From the NCBI RefSeq assembly GCF_003286085.1, contig NW_020825312.1:5456001-5520000 (forward strand): a stretch of DNA of 64,000 bases, given 5' to 3'. The first letter of the stretch is position 1; each line of letters starts with the position of its first letter. Both the position numbers and the translations under genes were made by a program. Of this stretch, positions 48,372 to 63,173 are shown piece after piece. The notes below the pieces were generated by a model. It did no database searches, was not told the origin of the DNA, and was given only the letters and a program-made list of their open reading frames with translations. This DNA comes from Drosophila persimilis (Eukaryota; Arthropoda; Insecta; Diptera; Drosophilidae).

Positions 48372-51300
48372 GTTCTACTTTTATACTACAGGAATTATTC
48401 AAGAAGGCGCTAGGGTAGAGTGTTTTGTGTCTCCGGCGGCTCGGCACACTTTCACTGTATCAGTATCTTCTTGTTGGTACGAGAATAATCGTTCTGAATC
48501 TTGCTCAACCGCACGCTCACGTCCGGCAGGCGCTGCGTCGAAAAAAAAACTGATTCGTGCGCCGTTCAAACAGAGCAGCAGTGCCGGCCAAGCTAGCGCT
48601 CGCTGGAATTCCAGTCAAGAGAGAAGTTGAGAGCGGTTGGCTTCCAATTTCCATTCCGCTCTCTCGCTCTCTGCCTCTCTCTCTCTCTGGCTTTACGCAC
48701 CACTGGGAAAGAGGCACTCTGAGCTGGCGGAGAACGATCTTCGCATTTCTCTCCGAGAGAGAAATCGGCCTGCGTTAGTCTTTTGTGCACACAGACAATG
48801 GCTTCGAATTATGGTCCCATAATTGGCGTTACAAAGCGGCGGCGCACATGTTGCCCGAGAGAGAGAGTGGAGAGGGCAGGGATCGGGTAGTGGCCCGAGC
48901 AGAACTGTGGAACTGTGCCTGCTGAAGCATCGCATCGATCTTTATTTCTCTTTGGGCTTCGTTTCGTTCCGTCTTGCAGCCCGGCAAATGACATATCTCC
49001 CTTTACAGTTCTTCTTGTATTGTTCGTCGGGGGCCGGGGGAAGAAAAATTAGTGTTGGAGGATAATGTAGGTTTTGTGGCTCTGTTTTTGTTGGTTGTAC
49101 CCCGCCCGAGGGGCCCATGGGCCGGACCCAGCCATGCCAAACCGATTCTCTTGTTCTTCTTTGCCCTTTTATTCCTTTCTTTCGTCGTGGCATGGTTTTA
49201 AATTACAGTTACGTGCAGATATCTTATTTCTGGCAGCATATTTGTGGGCGACACGATGATCAGCTCACCTGTTTGTTTGGTAGATCACTTTCTTGCAATC
49301 ATATGTACATATGAATGTACGTATCAGAATTTAAGTTGGGACTAACGGATGTGGCTGGCATGGGGATTGCTTAGATCCAAGATCGCACCACCTATGTATG
49401 GGTCTCTGGGTATCTGCGATTAGCCCACATTAGAACAGGCAGAAGATATATTTAAGATAAGATCATAGGGGAATACGTAGTTTGGAAAATAAATCATCTT
49501 AATTTCAATTTATGGAGGGTTGTCTTTTCGCTGCATCAGAGTTTGAGTCTTTCATGAGCTCACAGAAGATCCTAAAAAAGAACATTCCTTATCATGATCA
49601 GCTAATCTGCCCGAGGAAATGAATCGGCAAAAACCGCAGTGGAATCTTCGCTCTAGGCTTGTCGGAGACAAAAGACAAAGGGAGGGACTCAAAAGAGATT
49701 AGAAAATGCCTGGCGGTGCTCTCGTCTCGCTCCATTTTGAGACTGTTCGCTGATGATGACGTACTCGCCGTTTATTTATTGGAAATTGAACTATTTGCAG
49801 TCTTCTTCGGCCACTGCGGCTAACCCCTATGGGTGAAGTATTCCATTCCATCCCAATACTGGCAATTGCGATGCTATTTTACTCCAGGTATGCAGCTCAC
49901 GGCCCGTGAGAAACAGCTACAATTTAATTAACGATTGTACCCTGGGACCCGGGTAATGGGTATCTTCTAGTACCGGGTCAATCTGGGCAGGGCACTTCCG
50001 AGGCATTCGTAAACACATCTTCCTGTTCATTATTGTATGTTTGTCTTTGTGTCGCCTTCTTTACGGATTGTCTTGGATTGGCCGACTGTCTTTAATATAA
50101 ACCCCTAATGATGCATTTGGCCACAATGCGGCTTGTTCCTTCAATGCCGACTACTGCCGCCCGCTCGCTCCTTCTATTTTTCTTGTTCTGCGCCCCGCGG
50201 ACTCCCGTACAGCAGCAGCATCAGCATCAGCATCAACAACATCATCAAAAGTTAAATTAATGAGTCCACGGTCAGATGGGATATTTTAATCTTTGATTTG
50301 TTGTAACCTCCCTTTGAATATGGATATTCCTCTGATGCCGATAAAGCTTTTTTTATAGTTTACCGACCTCTGACTCGGATTCCTTTGCATAATGCCACCG
50401 CACCAGTCACCAGTCACCAGTCGGGCATTCGTTTCGCTCGCCGATGTCAACCTTCTGACCGTAATTAATCGGATTTTATTTAATCTTGAGCATAGTATTT
50501 TAATTCCCATCCCCAGTAGGCTTTAGCGTTTCGTAAGTGCATTATTGATTGTAGGGACTGACATTTGCTAGAAGCTGTTCGAAATTAGCTTTGTCTTTGA
50601 TATATTGGTGATATATTCACATACATCCATAAATATGTAGGTACTTTAAGCGGCTGATGGGAGTTGTAATTATAGAGGATATACCTCAAGGAGAAACCCC
50701 AACACCAATACCATCTCAGATGTAGGTTTTCTTACTTAACATAGCTATAAAACGTCCACTGCCAGCTCTAAATTCAGCCCCTAATTGTGCTGGAAGCCTT
50801 TTGAACTACGTTTTTTCACACTGTCAACCAATTTCCATGTAATTACAACAGATAATGGCTTTCTCACATTGCTCTAATTGAGTAATCAGCAGCAGAATCT
50901 TGGGTATCGGAATCATCAGTCTCGCTATCCGATTCCTCGAATCCATATGGAATCGCATGCCAGAGCCACCCGTGGGCCTTAACTTCATGACATCCTGCCA
51001 GGCAACAGAAACGGCAACGGCAACGGCAACAAGAAGCACTTGTTCTGCTCTCACACAGCCGGGGCCCGGCTCGGCTCCTTTTCCCTTCTTCTCTCTCAGT
51101 TTTGAAGCTCAGCAAGGCGCACTGACAACCAACTGCGAGGCAGCCAAGGGCTGAGGGGCGAATCGTCAAAAGCAACAGGGGAAGAACGACTGCAGGGCCA
51201 GGTAATTGCTGCAGTTGTCGGGGGGTAGTGGTAGTGATGTGAAACATTTGTCAAATGGACCGAGACTGAGACCAGCAGCGAAACAGCGCAGGAGTCGGAG

Positions 51301-54300
51301 ACGTGCCGATGCCATGGGAAAGTAAGAGGTTCTTCATGCTGGAGTCGTGCTGCCTTCGCAGTCCTCTAATCTGTGATATAGGTCATGCAACCCTCAAGGT
51401 TCCGGGTAGGCCTACACAACTTTGCCAGCGACTTCGTCTCTGACTTCGCCTCTGACTTCTCCGCTGACTTCCACTCTGACTTCTACTCTGACTTCGCCTC
51501 TGACTCCGCTGCAGAGCAAGAGCATTGTCTTTGGTCCTATTGTTTTTTGTGAATTCGTAGAAATTACGCGTGATGCCAGTATGCAAGCTATCCCTTTCAT
51601 ATTCTTATGTTAAGGAAAGTAGCTCTGTCTGTCCCGTCTCTGTCTGTCTGCCCCATGATGTCTCTGGCTGTCCTCGTCGCTCTACCCGGCATTAAGTGCA
51701 TCGTTGAGTGCGCCTTTTATTCCATGCACAATTAAAAACGCAGTTGTGCATAGAGCTAGACAAAACCGAGACTTAAGCGGGCCCAGAACTTTGGCTCTCA
51801 AGTTAAGCCAAGCTAAACCTTCCTCCAGTTATCCTACGGCTCCCAACTGCACTCCACTGTCAGACCCACCAATTCAATGTCAATGAACCGCAGCTGTAAT
51901 GTTTATATGCCCATCACTCCATACACAGATACACACAGTCGCACAATCCCACAATCACACGAAGAGCTCGGTTCTCGGAGCGCACTCCAAAGTTGTCCAC
52001 CTTCCGATGTTGTCGTTACTTGGATTTTACTTTATTTGTTTATGGTTTTTCTGTCTGATTATCTTGGGCGCGTTTTAGCGTCAAGTTCGTTGCGCTTGGC
52101 CGGGCGGCTTCCTGGTAGACTGCCTCTGGCTCTGCCTCTGCCTCTGGCTCTGCCGCTGCCTCTGGCTCCCCTACCAATATCTATATGGTACTTATGATGT
52201 TATTTTTTATTTTATTGTCGTCTACGTTGTCGTCTTCGTACCCTTTTCTCATCCGCGGCTGTCAAAGTTTGGTTTTTTTTGTTGGTTTATCGCTCCAAAG
52301 GTTTTCAATGCAACAATTGATTAAACATTATTAGCACTCAAGCATAAATTTGTTCGACATTCACAACATAGTTAACCTGCTTTGTGGGGCTTCAAAGTTG
52401 GTACCATGCCCCTTGCAATGGGAAACCTCGAGGTAACCCGATACGTGGGCATGGATTTGTGAAATACAATTGTTGACCCATTTTTAGTTCGTGATCGCAT
52501 GCCCTGGATTAAGACATTTAATTAGTCTAGTGGAATACTCGCATCTAGAATGCGGAATCCGATAATTTGCATTTAATATACCCAGATCGCCTGATCGATA
52601 TTAATTAGCTGGTACGATTTATTGATAGCTTATGCTGACAGCAACAAGTTGTTCCCCCTCGAGATCTGATATTAATTATAGAGCTGGCCCCTTGATTTGG
52701 CATTGAAACTAAAGAAATGGTCGAGCAACAATAATAGCATTCGCTAGATACATTCTAAATGCCAGATACGTATCTAGGTACATATGTACATGCACTCATC
52801 AAGCGCAGGTGGGATTTCTATATACATTCAAAAGACGGAGAGTTAAATGAAGCAATAAACTAAATGGGATAAAGCGACATACTCGTATGTCGTATGTAGA
52901 TCTGAATCTGAAAAAACAAGACTAGTCGTATGTATCTGCTAGGCACAGTTCTATTAATTTTGAAATTAAACGAATTCTGATTGATCATGATCATTGATCA
53001 AGCAATGCCGCTAATTTACTGCCAGTCGTTGAACCTAAGTGAGCAAAACAAGTTTCGCTTCAAGATTCCCACGTGTTAAAATTAGTTATTTAAATTAGCA
53101 TACAAACTGTTGAAAAAATCGGAAAGAAATATTCTTTGAGAGTGCCTACGGCTGGGGCAGACACTCCACGCGATATTAACCGCGATATTAACTCAATTTT
53201 CTTAATCGTGCACTCGGCTATCAGACGAAATTTCCTCCGGTTTTTATTCTGGCCAAAATCCAGTGACCCCAATTGGTTTTTTGAGCTTTCAAGTCAATCA
53301 TCGGTAAATAAACAAATTAGTCACGATACCCCCCTAAAGGGTTGGGAAACTTCGATTTCTCCGTATCGGAGTACTCTTATCAGGCACGTTGTGTTATATG
53401 TATGTAGGTATATGATGTGCAGGGTATTTAGGGAATTGATCTGGTTGTGGCAATTCATCAATGCACTATCTCTGTCTCGAGCTCCGTCCACGTCTGGGAC
53501 GTGTAGCCCTTCTCATTATTGGCATTACACATGTTTTGGATTGTAATGTAACCTTATTTCTTCGTTTATATTATTTCCCTTTCTCGTAGATTTCGATTTG
53601 GTTATCATTGTGCGGCTCCCAAAATCGAAAGTCTACGTACACGTTAATTATTTCCACACAAGCAACCAACAATCACCTGCATTCATTGGGGCCTCCTTCC
53701 ACCTCTGATCGATTTCCACTGATAAGAGCATTAATTTTCGAGTGCTACAAAGAAGAAAAAAGTCCTATTACCGCTGTGCTTTGTGTCAATCAGAGCTCAA
53801 ACTGGTTGGTGCCATGGGTTGGTTTTTCGTGTTGACATTTCTTTTCCTCTTTGCCTCTTTGCCTCGTCAACGTTGCAAACAAAAGTCTGACAAGAGAGGA
53901 GGTGGGCCCGTGGGACATGTATTTGGGGTTGGGCCTAGGGCCCCGACCAGCGAAAGTGGCATTACAAGGCATTTGGTTTAAGACTCGTTGGGATTAGCGA
54001 TTTAAAATCTTGTATGTCACTCTCTCCACCCTCTCTCGATCGATCTTTCTCTACGGATAGGGATAGATCAGTCACTGGCTCATCGGAAGGGCATTGAATT
54101 AGCTGGAACTAAGTTAGGCACTCGATTGGATAGCGAGAAAATAATGCACAGGTGTGATTGTAATAAGTTTTCCCGCGATAAAATCATCTATTTTTAGATA
54201 GATAGATATTTCTATCGTCCCTCATAGAAATGTATGCATGGATTTGCGCGAACGTATTGCACTTCTGCAGCAATTCAATTAGGCCACTAACAGAACCAAT

Positions 54301-57300
54301 TTGTAATGCGCTTTAGCTTTTTAGCTACAGCGAATCGCGAATCGCGACAAAAGTGCCTGAAGCAAGGCCACGGCTCGAAGCGGGCGGGGGGACGGTGACA
54401 CTGTAGCAAGAGACAAAGCCATACCAAAGGCAGTGGGTCCAAATCCAATTAAACGAGTGACAACGACACTGCATCTACTACTAAAAGAGCTAGTGTAGGA
54501 GAGCCCGGGGTCAGGAGTGGGAGGGGCACTGCGAGCTGCGAGCTGCGAGTTGGCATAAAAATTGAATTAAGCGCAATTTCAAATGGACAAAGGCACAGCA
54601 ATGTGGCCTGGCCATGTCTCTGCCACCTGCTGTCTACTTTGCATTTTCGAAAACGGCAAAAAAGAACTTCAAAGAAATTGCGACATAATTAAGTTGACAA
54701 TTACAGAACACTACCACAGCAGCGAAATGAGCAACAGTTGTAGAGGCGACACTTGCGACCGATTGACACCAGTAACCCAGTTACGTGGCATGAAAAAAAA
54801 ACATAAAACAAATTAACTGGGACTCCGAAATGTCTCTGTTTCTGAGTCGGGTTAAGAGCAATCCGCGTACGCCACCGTAATTTCAAAATATCCAGAAAGC
54901 AAGACCGGCTTTGGGAGTCTCGACTCTTGCAATACCCTTGAAGATCGAGCGTTGCTATCCTACGATTTTCATGTAATGTATATGTACTTGCAAACTTCTG
55001 ATCGAAATATATGTACATAAATACATATGAATAAATTATTAGACATCGTATCGCGTCTCTGATTAAAATGGAATATCATAAAGGTCAGGATTAATCGAGA
55101 CACCAGCTTTGGACAGGAGGTTTTTATTTTTTAAATAGTTTACTTTAGGATGGGGATTCTAAGTAAAAACACTTAAGCCGATTTGATAATAGTCCATGTT
55201 ACATATATGTTTTTCTTTGGAATTCAGCCCTTAACTAATCCCATGCACACTTTTACTTGGTCTACCGCTCAGACTGTCGCTCTGACGACACCACCATTGG
55301 CCCAATCCTGCCGCTTTATGGTAAGGTTTGACGATGACCAAAAAAAAGGCAGATAGAAAACCTGGCCCGACTTTATTGGTAAATTCGTATTAAAAAGCGT
55401 TGAAAAACGATTCGAGAATCGCTCTCTCGTCAGACACTTGAGATACTTCACGCCTCCACCACAGTCTGAGGGACTTAGTTTTTTCAGTTCATTTAATTCT
55501 TATTTTCTCAGCAAATTGGTTTGAGAAGGAAAGGATCTTGCTGTTGTTTGACTAGAGGAAACGTCTGCTGAAGTGGGAAAACATGCGAGTTATTCCACAA
55601 TCCACAATCCACACATGCTTTGGCTAAGAGATTTTCAACAAATTCCTCGAAAATAAGCAAAAACCGCAAATGTACAACAACAAAGGCAGAAAAGATGTAC
55701 TTATATGTGAGATACCAGATACCTTTTAGTCGTCGTTGGCATCATGTTGTATAAGAAAGAAAAGGAAGAGGGATATAGTTGCCCGGGATCTTTTATGTAA
55801 ACAGATTGCTCAAATTTCCATCTTGCATTCCTCTTATCTTAAGGATACAAGTGAGAGTGTAGTCTTAAGTACATTTTGGTGTGGATTACACGAGAGAGAG
55901 AGAGAGCCCTAAGGATACATAAAATAGGTGTATAACACACAAATTGTTTGGTTACTCAGGAAGTAGCGCTCAACCATTTAGAGTATAAGCGAGGTGGCCT
56001 CTTAGAAATAGATACTTCTACAAATTAGATCTCTAGTATGATTCAGAAAATTCCGTCAGCATTGGGCTTATCGTTTGGTGACGAAATCTGCTCTGGACTT
56101 CAGTTAAATGATAGTCTTATTTGTGGAGAGTCATTGTTCTAGATAAAGATGATGGAAATGCGATTTCATAATTATGATGAATCACATTTTGGGTGATGCT
56201 ATGTGATGGCCTAATTGACGTCTTTCTCTTGACGCATTCGTTTCCGCTTTAAATCTCAGTAAAAAGTTGATGTGTAATTACAATTTATCCAGCTCCCCAA
56301 AATGGTACCTTCAATATTTCCCCCGACCCAAAAATTTCTCTGAAAATACGAAGACAAATCTAATTTGGTTTTTTTTTGTCGCTGACCCAGTGAGAGCGAG
56401 AGAACAAAAAAAATGCCAAATGTTGATGCTGGGGATGTGATGATGATGGGCTATCTAAGAGCTCCAAGTCCATTAGCACCGGCCCCAGCATCATGGGAGA
56501 AGCAACGAGTCCGAAATGGGCACAGTTTAAAGGGAGTAAACGACGCCAATAAAACGCGGGACGCGAAAATATCCAAGTGCTGCGTTGCACGAAAATCATT
56601 TTATGACGCTTTAAAGGTAATTTTCTGAAAGGAAAAACAGAGTCAAAGCGAATTTTTCTTTTTATTTTGGGATTGCCTTTTCTTTTGTTTTGTTGTAAAA
56701 TTGTTGACTGGGACGCGTGGGCACGTAAAAATTGTATTTGGCCTCGCTGCACAAAATTTTCAAGAGCAACACGTGGGAGGTCGCGAGTTGTGAATTGTGA
56801 ATTCAGGAAACAGGTTGGTCCTGGGAGAGGGGACGGGCCTGGGAACCCTCTATAGGGACTCTCTATAGTTTCCAGTCACGAACTTGTCATAAAATTAGCC
56901 TAAAGGCTTTAAATGGCCAGGCATCTTGAGAGTCTAAGGCGAATGATTGCGAAAATATAAAATTCCACCTTTTCTCTTTTTGAGTTACGTTGAAGCCATT
57001 TTCAATTTGTCGTTCTCGGTGTGCGACCATATCTTTGGGTCATCAATCTAAATTACGCCATAACATTTTCAGCCTAAGCCGGACTTTTGTATAATAATAA
57101 AAATATTTATTTGCCTGGCGACAAATTGATTTATCTGACAGCATAATCAACCTTGCGGATTTTGTTGGACTTGTGCGGAAATTTATGAATATATGAATCG
57201 ACTGGAAGGCTGAGGAACGACTGAGACCGAGACCCGAGGCCCGAGACCTGAGACAAAGTCACAGCTGGAATTTAGAAGTTTTTGTTCAACTTTGTCGAGA

Positions 57301-60300
57301 AGGAAAAGGAAGTGTCTAGCAGCATCTATGGCCGCAAATTGACATGTTCTGCTCAATAATCAAGCGATCAGGGGCAAGGACCGAAACCTCATCCTGCTTC
57401 TTAGGTTCTTGGCCTATTGATAAATCCTATGGTCGTGGTGATTTGTCAGCACCAGACAAGCGACATTGACAACGTGCGAGTATCTCTCTGCCAAGGACAA
57501 AGCACTTCTGCTTCTCTCTAGGTACTCTTATGCTGCTGCGTACCTCGTTATTGTTAATCTATTGCACACTCCCACCCCTCTGTATCCATCCACATCCTTG
57601 GCCTTTTGCCTGGGCATAACCTTTTTTCCATCCATTGTTTGTTTTTGCAATGCACAGAGTCGAAACAAGAGTAAGCGTGAGCATAATTATGGTTCTCAAT
57701 TATTCCAAGAACTGAGCAGTCGCACACTGAGCCCGTCTTGTTAGAGTCGTCTTGGAGATTACCCAGAATCCTGCCTGCTGCTGGCCTTTTGGAGCTGGAT
57801 TTGGGAAGTGGATGTGGCTGCTGTTCCTGTGGCTCTGCTGGGTATCTGAGTATGTAATGTTCTAGTGAATCAACAAAAATGGTAGCCTTTTTTAATTTCT
57901 CACCTCTGGATACCTAATCCTCTAACTCACGGCCCATTCAAGGCCAACACTGAAGCAGAACTTATTTACATTTAAGAACAAACTCCAAATTCATTTATTA
58001 TCTTCCTGCCCCCGAAACAAACATTTGAGATGTCATGCTATAACAAAAATGTCCTGCCATTAAAAGGCTCATTCATAAATCAACGGCCAAGTATTGATGA
58101 TTCTCGATACGTTTCTTGAGTGTTTTTTGAACAAATCTGCTTCCTCATGGTTGTTTTAAGCATGCTTGTATTTTACATATGAGGGGAATATGATAGCCCA
58201 TAACTTCGTTAAGCAGACAGCTGGCTGGGGAAGCCGATGGTAAAGGTCCTTTGGGCTTCCTGTAGCTGCGTTTTGTATTGAAACTGATGGCTGATTGATG
58301 ACTCACCGTGCGGTTCTTTTAGAATTCACCTTTCCAGAGAGTTCTCAGTCTCAGCTATTTTAAAAGTCTTATCTTGTTTCTGTATAAACCCAAAACGTGA
58401 CTCTATCGTTGACCTCACACATCTTCAGTTATTGTGTGGCATCCTCCCCAATCGAGTCACCTTTCCCAAGAAATCTCTCCAGCATGCTCTAATAAAGTAT
58501 ATACATATAAGCCATACCTAATGGCCATGATTTCCAGTTGCCAATAAACTGAAGATGAAACCAAGGGCCCCGAGTATTTTCACATTTTCACTTGAGAGCC
58601 AAGAAGGCAACGTACACCGAAGTGGAAGAACGTGTTTCAGCTATAAATATCAATTAACTCAGATAAAGATACTTATGCGAGCCACAAATCTACGAATTGG
58701 AAAATAAAACTAATTGCAGCTAGCCGGTGGTCCACAGATACCCATACCCATGCCCATACCCATTCCCATATCCCTCCAAGAAGGCACCGACTGAAGCCAA
58801 GAGGAAGTCGTAAAATTGATAGAGGCGCTGGACTCAGAAGGAGCCAGTCTCTTGTCCGATTGCGGGACTGTCACTAGAGTGCCAGGTCACGTTCGAAGCT
58901 GCGGCAGCAGAGATGACTCACAGTCACCGACCAGCTCATCTATTTGGCTCGAAGGCAGCTTATCAGCCAGCGCACTGGCCACGAATTCGATGACGCAAGC
59001 AGCAAATGAAAAGTGGAAGTAGAAGTAGAAGTAGAAATGAAAGCATTTCCATTACCTACTCCGACATCAGGTTCCTGGTAGTCGGTCCTCCTAATTTTCT
59101 GCTCATTTTGTTTGATGATGCGACGACATATGATTTGTCCGCTCTTTGAACTCTGCCCCGGGCGTTTTATCTGCGCCCTTCGTTCCATTGGCCACTTATC
59201 AGCAGTCTTTTCACAGCCCGACTCGGTGTGGTCCTTATCTCTAGCGTGTGCTTCTGCTAATGAGTCGGCGTTAGCCTAAGAGTCTGCGGGATATTTGCAT
59301 TTATCTTACTCAAACAAGTGCTCTGTAAGATTCGTTGTTTGCTTTCTTGGTTTAAATAAAATCAAGGAGGGGGTCGGATTTGTTTGTCTTTGATAAAAGT
59401 AAACCCTGACTTAGGGTATTAAGGGCTGCAGCCCACGGCCCTATCTTTCCATTCCGCTTTCGATTGAATTTTACTACGGGATTAATCGGACAACGACCTA
59501 GTTTGATAGGGGCTTTTTTGTCGCTAATCTAGAAAATCAACAGGTAAGTTGGCTTGGTTATTTTTCGCTTAACTTATCTGGAATACAATACAATCAAATA
59601 AAATCTTAATACAATAATTAAATGGGTCAGAAATAGCTATGACAAATATTGTGGTTTTGTCCTTTGCCAGCAAGATATTCGCGGATATCGGTAGTTATAC
59701 ATATGACTTTATCTATATCCATGCGTGATTATATTAAATATAGAACATTTCGCTATTTCATGGCACAAATGGTTCCTCTAATCGGATCTCACTTCTTTTT
59801 TCATGTTACGGAAGGGAGTAGTGACAGAAAACAAGAAACTCAAAGCCTTATTTAGGATCAGTTTAGTGGCGATGATTTAAATATGACTCTAACGACCCTA
59901 CCATTGAATTTTCGGTCACAAACGATCATGTCATAAGAAGCCTTGGTCAGACTTGGTCGAAAGGAGACGGGTAACTGGGATAAAACTGTGTTAAAAAACA
60001 AAAATTGTTGTACGCCTACTTTGATAATTTTTCCACGCCTTAAATTATTTTTGGTTTTATCATTTATTTTTGGCAAGCGCAAATTATAAACAATTTAGGT
60101 GAAGATGCAGCTATTCCGTAAGTAGTCCTGAACATTTTTTAATCCAATTTTATATGCTTTTTTTTAATTTGAGTCTAAGAATACGACTTAGTTGACTTGA
60201 ACAAAAACTTATGTCAGCATTTGATATGCTATCATTTAATACAAAGAAGAGAATGTGAATGTGGAAATATTTCTCGCATTGGGTAACCTCTGCTCGAGAT

Positions 60301-61523
60301 TTGGGAAAAGCATCCTTTAAACAGTTGAAAACATAAACAGGGCGAATGCTGCTTAGAATTTCATTACGCGTACTTAAGTGGTGTGATTTTCAGCACACCC
60401 TCCCTGCAGTCACCAACCTCTCCTGTGGGCAGAGTTAGTGTTGCAAAAGCTCGTAAAATCTACTGCACCAGCAACCAGCAACCAGCGACCGCAGTAGCGA
60501 GCGACACATCCACTGCAGTGCGGCTGCAAAACGTCATCACCGCGTTTTCCTTCGCCTTGATTTTATGGGCAATGGGCGATGCGCAAGCAGGGGAGAATGT
60601 ACATGTACAGGGCACATGGACACACACACACTCGTACATATCTCAGCTGCAGTCTGGTTTCTGGCTCCTCCTGGGCTGCCGCTAAATTCGGCTAAAGCGT
60701 AAAATTTTTATGGCTGCCGCAGAGCAGAGTCGACACGTGGAAGGAAGACCATGCGAAGTCAGCGTCGTAAATAAATTTTTGCCCGTAATTAATTTTGCAT
60801 GCTAGTCAGATAGGAGTGGAGTGACACAGAGTTCTCGGCGACAGTTAGTTGATTCTTGACTCTCAAGTCGGGTTTCGCTTTTCGGGAGTTCATAAATGAC
60901 GATAATGTGAATGGCGCATGCTTCTAAACTGTTGGCCTATACAATTTTGATATGCCGATGGTGTCGCTAAATGATTTTTTCCTTTTTGCTCATACGCACC
61001 AAGTGCGCACGACGACGTCGACGACGACGACGCCGTACGTATGTTACTGTACTTTGGTATTCAAATTGTGTGCTCTTTTTATATTTTCGTGTTTCAGCAA
61101 TTTGCGAATCAGTATTTTCCCTATCCGTCTGTCATTCTGCCTCGAAGCCCAAACTATCAAAGTTGGCTGTGCACTGCAGTCGGCCTTATTAGTGAGCCTG
61201 TTTAGCTGGCTGTTTAGGAGTTGCAGCTGCTTCTCTTATACATATATTATTGATTGCATAAATAGAAATATGTGCAAGCCGATTCGATACAGCGATTGGT
61301 TCGTTCATCCCCAGAATGAGGCCAAGATCTTGAGGTGGTTTTTTGTGTACATTCTCTGATCACACTCTGATCAGGGCAAGCCTAGGTCAGAAATTCTGAA
61401 TATACAAATTTTCATAAAATTGCTGTTTTCTTCGTAAGCTGATGGTTTCTACATGATCACATGCCTTAAATTCGCTTTCAGTTAGGGCTCGCCACTGTGA
61501 CGGAAGACTCCCAGTGGCCAGCA
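48372..61523. other. Large noncoding spacer (about 13 kb)
   Basis: This includes the 5' flank of the comm-family gene, where control regions for its timed midline expression would be expected but are not directly visible. There is a TC/CTCT tract near 48655-48690, a CTGGCT/CTGCCT-type repeat near 52118-52170 and a 12-bp minisatellite at 51430-51513. ORFs are short, mostly doubled on both strands, and none looks like a protein family. Confidence 0.5.
51430..51513 (+). repeat. 12-bp minisatellite, seven units
   Basis: Seven consecutive 12-bp units each start GACTTC (the last GACTCC) and vary at positions 7-10. One plus-strand frame reads as DFxS repeats, but there is no long ORF, so no coding role is claimed. 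Confidence 0.8.
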
Positions 61524-62741
61524 ATGGACGTAGGCCAACGTCAGCGCATCAAGTTTGCCCGCCGAACATATCTATTTTTGTTGATATTTCTGCTACTAGC
61601 CTTGGTGCAGTGGGCCCTGGTTGGTTTGGTGTTAGTTTTTCTAGTTTGTCTAATTCTGTCTAGTGCTTTAGTGATTGACCACATTTTGCTTTCAGAGAAA
61701 GTGCTCGTGAGACACTCCGTAACAGTAAAATATTTTGCTTTGTTGCCTTCGTCCTGGGCATTTTACTGTTTCTCGTGTTCTTGCTGGTCGGACAAGTGCG
61801 GTACTTCAAAATTGTCAACTATATTGTGGCCTTTGTCATCGTGAGTTATCGAACAGGGCTCTCCACTGGCTTACTGTCACACTGTAACACTGTAACACTG
61901 TCATACGATTAACTGTACTCTAACTATACCTAGGTGGAGCTGCAAACTGTTGCGATGTTCGTGCTGGTAGCCTACACCTGGCTGCCAGAAATAATTGTGT
62001 ACTTCTTGATCTGCTTGGGCTGCTTCGCGTTGTTCCTGGTCGTTGGATGCAACCTGCCATTCTCTGTGAGCAGGTATCGAGAACCTTAGACACTCTAATT
62101 GATCGACTTTCCGTCACAGATGGATCTGACCGAGCGCGTGTCCCACCTTTTCATAGTGACCTTCATTTTACTGCTCGTCTCTGTGTATTTCCTAATAGTG
62201 CATGTCCATGTAACGAAGTTGCTGCCGTACGCATTTCTAATCTTCGAACTGAGCCTCTCGGTGGTTGTGTTCTTGGTGAGTTGTCGCACCAATCCAGACG
62301 ATCGCCTTGTTCTGACCAAATCAAACCAAATCAAATGAAATCAAATTTTTAGTTTGTTATGCTCCAGGCCCAGACCATCAAGGGCGATCGCTTTGCCCAG
62401 ATGAGTGACCGCGACGCTCTCCTGGCCTCATTGATATTGTTTCACGAGTTCCTGACAGTTTACACCTTGACTTTTTTTTGGCAAATCACCTATGCCTACT
62501 TCACGCCCGAAGACTACTCCCGGGTCACGGAGAGTGCCAAGCAATACGCTGCTCATCACTACGGAGACGGAAGTAATACAGAGGTTAAACATTTATTATC
62601 TTATCAATAACGGAACTCATTGTAGTAGCTGAAAGCGGCGATGCCAGTGGCTTATCTGTGAGTAGCAAAGCCTTTGCACACGTTAATGAAGCTGACGTGG
62701 GCGATGCTAAGCCCTGGAATGGTACTGGCACTCCCCGATAG
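61524..62741 (+). CDS. Multi-pass membrane protein, TMBIM/Lifeguard-like
   Basis: There are six exons: 61524-61630, 61696-61840, 61934-62065, 62120-62275, 62368-62572 and 62626-62741, giving 286 aa. Donors are GTTAGT, GTGAGT, GTGAGC, GTGAGT and GTAATA. The short basic N-terminus (RIKFARRTY) is followed by about seven hydrophobic segments. The exon 4-5 join reads AQTIKGDRF, and an acidic loop before the last segment resembles the TMBIM family's DTQ/GG region. The hydrophilic C-terminal tail is on the last small exon. TMBIM proteins act in ER/Golgi membranes in calcium handling and cell survival; the match is distant, so function is inferred. The AATAAA is at 62923-62928. The first four exons equal those of the next gene in length, except exon 1. 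Confidence 0.75.
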
Positions 62742-63173
62742 AACGGCCATGCGATCACAGATACTCGTGGTGGCGAAAAATCTCCCAAGAGTACCGAAGT
62801 CTACGAAGAGGATGGCGACTTGTACGGATGTGTACACACAAGTAAATGTTTATCTACAATGTTTTCAATGAAGCTTTACAGTTGTTTGTCGAATGACCGT
62901 TTCCTTATCTGAATGGAATGGTAATAAACAAAAATGTCCATTCATTTTGAAGGTTTTTTTTTGGTCTTCGTTCCTCGTTCCTCGTCAGTATCAGGTTGGC
63001 TTTGATTATGTACTTATATTGAATAGTTATCAGTATACCCATTTAGTTGACATTTGATATGTTTGCCTAGCACCCATTGATGGTTTTGGACAAATTTGCA
63101 GTCGTTGTTAGACACACGGACGCCGGAACAGACTGAACACACTCCTGCCCTATAGCCTGCCCCATATATAGCT
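62742..63173. other. Spacer between tandem membrane-protein genes
   Basis: It holds the 3' end of the first gene (AATAAA 62923-62928) and the promoter region of the second. An ATATATA stretch near 63164-63170 is too close to the ATG to be a certain TATA box. Confidence 0.6.

Noticed and set aside
60952-61359. Possible relic of a third TMBIM-like copy (an EAQTIK stretch in a 135-codon ORF)
   Set aside because: Only about 25 residues resemble the AQTI exon, with no matching upstream exons and no splice pattern. Chance is not excluded.
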